Below are positions 4,837 to 5,918 of a DNA stretch of 5,918 nt, in pieces; position 1 is the stretch's first letter; the number at the start of each line of letters is the position of its first letter. Under the pieces are notes generated by a model. The model was given only the letters and a program-made list of their open reading frames with translations. It made no database searches and was not told the origin of the DNA. The position numbers were made by a program, and so were the translations under genes. The stretch lies in the NCBI GenBank assembly GCA_030670005.1, contig DAOVCL010000127.1, forward strand, positions 1 through 5,918, written 5' to 3'. The DNA comes from Candidatus Zixiibacteriota bacterium (GTDB lineage Bacteria > SM23-81 > DAOVCL01).

Positions 4837-5918
4837 ATGGAAGAGCTCCTGGTAAGTATCTCCGGGGTAAGGGGCAAGTTTCCTCACCCCCTAAACCCTG
4901 AGGTGGCTGCCAGATACTCCCTGGCCTTCGCCAGGTGGGCAAAGGCCAAAAAGGTGGTTGTGGGGAGGGACACCAGGCCCTCAGGGGAGAGGCTGTTGAG
5001 GGGGGTCATCTCCGGCCTTCACTCTGGGGGATGCGGGGTGGAACTCGTGGGAATAGTTACCACACCAACTCTTGGTTATGTGACCGAAGCCTGGGGGGTG
5101 GATGGGGGGGTGATGGTCACTGCCAGCCACAATCCTATAGAATATAATGGATTAAAGTTTTTCCGCCCCGATGGCCTCTTCCTAAATTCCTCCCAGATGA
5201 CTCAACTCAAGAGGTTAGAGGGGGAGATAGAGCCACCTCCAGCTCCTGCCGATCGGTTAAGGCTTAGGGAGAACCCATCTGCCTCCTCCTCTCACCTAAA
5301 GGCCATCTTGGATCTGGTAGATGCTCCATTGATCAGGTCTAAAGGGTTTACCGTGGTGGTTGATCCGGTAAATGGGGCAGGTTCGGTAGTTGCCCCAGAG
5401 CTTCTTAGGGAACTGGGATGTAAGGTGATAGGCATAAACTGCCGCACGGATGCCCCCTTTCCCAGAGGAGCAGAGCCGATACCGGAAAACATAGGGGAAC
5501 TCTGCCATAAAGTCAAAGGTGAGGGGGCAGATGTGGGCTTAGCCTTAGATCCCGATGGGGACAGGCTCTCCCTGGTCTCAGAGGAGGGAGTGGCCCTGGG
5601 GGAGGAGTATACCTTAGCCTTGGTAACCAGACACATCTTAAGGGTAAAAAAAGGACCCTTGGTCATAAACCTCTCCACCAGCCTGACCACCGAGGAGGTT
5701 GCTCTCAGGATAGGATGTCCGGTCTATCGCACAAGGATAGGGGAGTCCTGGGTAGCGGAGAGAATGATGAAGGAGAGGGCGGTAATCGGTGGGGAGGGCA
5801 ATGGGGGGGTGATCTTTCCAGACCTGCATTTAGGAAGGGATGGGCTTATGGGGATGGCCCTGATCCTGGAGTTTATGGCTCAGAGCGGAAAGAGGCTCTC
5901 TGCATTGGCCTCCTCCCT
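4837..5918 (+). CDS. Alpha-D-phosphohexomutase (phosphoglucosamine/phosphomanno-mutase type), 3' truncated by the window
   Basis: The frame is open from ATG 4837 to the right edge, giving 360 residues of an expected 450 or so. It interconverts hexose 1- and 6-phosphates through a phosphoserine. Features are the N-terminal SISGVRG (7-13), GRDTRPS (43-49), the catalytic serine loop TASHNP with S97, the Mg-binding loop DPDGDR (238-243), RTRIGE (298-303) and the sugar-binding loop GEGNGG (319-324). GEGNGG, rather than GEQSGH (usual in bacterial GlmM), is the form I associate with archaeal-type and deep-branching bacterial mutases, so the substrate (glucosamine-, mannose- or glucose-phosphate) is not settled. 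The domain-4 phosphate-binding loop lies outside the window. The start has AAAGGA seven bases upstream. It is divergent from pcm, and no convincing plus-strand promoter was found. Confidence 0.92.
   Translation, partial: MEELLVSISGVRGKFPHPLNPEVAARYSLAFARWAKAKKVVVGRDTRPSGERLLRGVISGLHSGGCGVELVGIVTTPTLGYVTEAWGVDGGVMVTASHNPIEYNGLKFFRPDGLFLNSSQMTQLKRLEGEIEPPPAPADRLRLRENPSASSSHLKAILDLVDAPLIRSKGFTVVVDPVNGAGSVVAPELLRELGCKVIGINCRTDAPFPRGAEPIPENIGELCHKVKGEGADVGLALDPDGDRLSLVSEEGVALGEEYTLALVTRHILRVKKGPLVINLSTSLTTEEVALRIGCPVYRTRIGESWVAERMMKERAVIGGEGNGGVIFPDLHLGRDGLMGMALILEFMAQSGKRLSALASS

Noticed and set aside
5292..5690. Minus-strand open frame of 132 codons
   Set aside because: It lies opposite the phosphohexomutase, including the metal-binding loop; Ser/Thr/Pro-rich, so a shadow frame.

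Overview
The window looks like a chromosomal segment from a diderm (Gram-negative-type) bacterium. It encodes a BamD-like outer-membrane assembly lipoprotein with a clear lipobox and a membrane-anchored lytic transglycosylase. The genes are G-rich, with heavy use of AGG (Arg), ATA (Ile) and GGG/GGA (Gly). The intergenic DNA is AT-richer and full of short inverted and dispersed repeats. This combination is common in uncultivated lineages, for example FCB-type candidate phyla or deltaproteobacteria-like genomes. I cannot name a taxon from sequence alone.

Layout. Bases 1-304 hold the 3' end of an AT-rich gene followed by an overlapping 62-codon gene; together they look like a small accessory cassette. 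Bases 305-656 contain a 188-bp element with 12-bp terminal inverted repeats and then a 72-bp double-hairpin repeat. Next is a membrane-anchored SLT-type lytic transglycosylase (657-1322). The stretch 1323-2089 (767 bp) has no gene. It is a patchwork of a 257-bp MITE-like element with another palindromic repeat nested in it, two short-period degenerate arrays (CGCAAAG-type and ATTCGTG-type), a hairpin, and a diverged duplication.

From 2090 to 4024 there is a tight plus-strand cluster. It holds an exported protein of unknown function (2090-2692), a BamD-type lipoprotein (2706-3449) and nadD (3449-4024). The spacings are 13 bp and a 1-base TGATG overlap, so co-transcription is likely. A convergent pcm gene (protein-L-isoaspartate O-methyltransferase, minus strand) overlaps the end of nadD by 10 bp. 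It is driven from a near-consensus promoter (TTGACA-N17-TATATT) in the short gap before a divergent alpha-D-phosphohexomutase gene (from 4837). That gene runs off the right edge.

Functionally the core is envelope biogenesis (transglycosylase, BamD, the exported unknown and possibly the hexomutase for sugar-nucleotide precursors), plus NAD synthesis and protein repair. The most useful second-look items are the pcm start correction together with its promoter and paired GGAATTTTTTCC-type boxes, the unknown exported protein ahead of bamD, and the nested repeats. I did not find a convincing novel defence or mobile system.
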